Shown here one piece after another: positions 13,432 to 13,590 of a DNA stretch of 13,590 bases. The notes below the pieces were generated by a model that saw nothing but the letters and a program-made list of their open reading frames with translations, was not told where the DNA came from and did no database searches. The stretch's first letter is position 1; every line of letters starts with the position of its first letter. This stretch comes from Actinomycetes bacterium (GTDB lineage Bacteria > Actinomycetota > Actinomycetes > Actinomycetales > Microbacteriaceae). Location of the stretch: contig JAEYUT010000347.1 of the NCBI GenBank assembly GCA_023432305.1, forward strand, positions 1 through 13,590, read 5' to 3'. A program made the position numbers and the translations under genes.

Positions 13432-13590
13432 GCGTTCTCGTCCTTCTCGGTCTCGGGGGAGGCACCCTCCGCGTCCTCCGCGGCAGCCTCATCGGCATCC
13501 GCCCCGAGGTTGCGTTCGCTGTTGCGGGCGATGGCGATGATGCGGTCGTCACCGGAGAGGTTCACGAACTTGACGCCCATCGTGTTGCGG
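13428..13590 (-). CDS. gyrA: DNA gyrase subunit A, C-terminal end (gene continues right of the window)
   Basis: Only the last 53 codons are in the window. The residues RNTMGVKFVNLSGDDRIIAI match the last blade of the GyrA C-terminal DNA-wrapping domain, followed by IARN and an acidic Ala/Glu/Asp-rich tail ending in DENA. Gyrase introduces negative supercoils, with GyrB as partner. The acidic C-terminal tail is common in GyrA proteins. Translation is coupled to DUF3566. The orientation implies that gyrB, recF, dnaN and dnaA, with oriC, lie to the right. Confidence 0.95.
   Translation of the reverse strand, partial: RNTMGVKFVNLSGDDRIIAIARNSERNLGADADEAAAEDAEGASPETEKDENA

Overview
The window is a GC-rich stretch of an actinobacterial chromosome, most likely from Microbacteriaceae (Microbacterium or a close relative). 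The gene order gives this away. Read from right to left it runs gyrA, a DUF3566 membrane protein, tRNA-Ile, tRNA-Ala, a cyclophilin (ppiA), a rhomboid-like gene, crgA, a class E sortase, a trpG/pabA glutamine amidotransferase, pknB, pknA, pbpA. This is the conserved origin-proximal order known from Mycobacterium and other actinobacteria, so dnaA and oriC should lie a few kilobases beyond the right edge, upstream of gyrA. No mobile element, CRISPR array or phage was seen.

Left block (1-4752, + strand): the end of pbpA, then pknA overlapping it by 4 bp, then pknB behind its own apparent leaderless promoter. These make a septal/elongation transpeptidase and two membrane Ser/Thr kinases with extracellular PASTA domains that control growth and division. 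Facing them (4831-6519, - strand) is a tight three-gene unit: class E sortase, a 52-residue membrane protein, and a TrpG/PabA-type amidotransferase. Divergent from the sortase is crgA, the small two-helix divisome protein.

Middle block (6835-9091): a cluster of DnaA-box-like sequences and a bidirectional terminator lie after crgA. Then come a zinc-ribbon rhomboid-family protein that seems to lack the catalytic Ser and His, translationally coupled behind ppiA (both -), and divergently an uncharacterised 191-residue membrane protein (+).

Accessory block (9180-12861): a zinc-ribbon/TPM-domain membrane protein (+), a three-helix membrane protein (-), a TetR regulator (-), tRNA-Ala (-), and a quinone-oxidoreductase gene (+) broken by a frameshift and sitting between the two tRNA genes, which are neighbours in M. 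tuberculosis. Most units here end in strong hairpins. Three + strand genes share a 16-bp promoter element, and several others look leaderless (TAnnnT 6-7 nt before ATG/GTG).

Right edge (12868-13590, - strand): tRNA-Ile, DUF3566 and the last 53 codons of gyrA.

Most worth a second look: the apparently catalytically dead rhomboid; a composite DnaA-box-like element present in two intergenic regions; the frameshifted oxidoreductase between the tRNAs; the tiny membrane gene between sortase and amidotransferase; and the TetR/membrane-protein pair with palindromes in both promoters. All calls are from reading the sequence; no database search was run.
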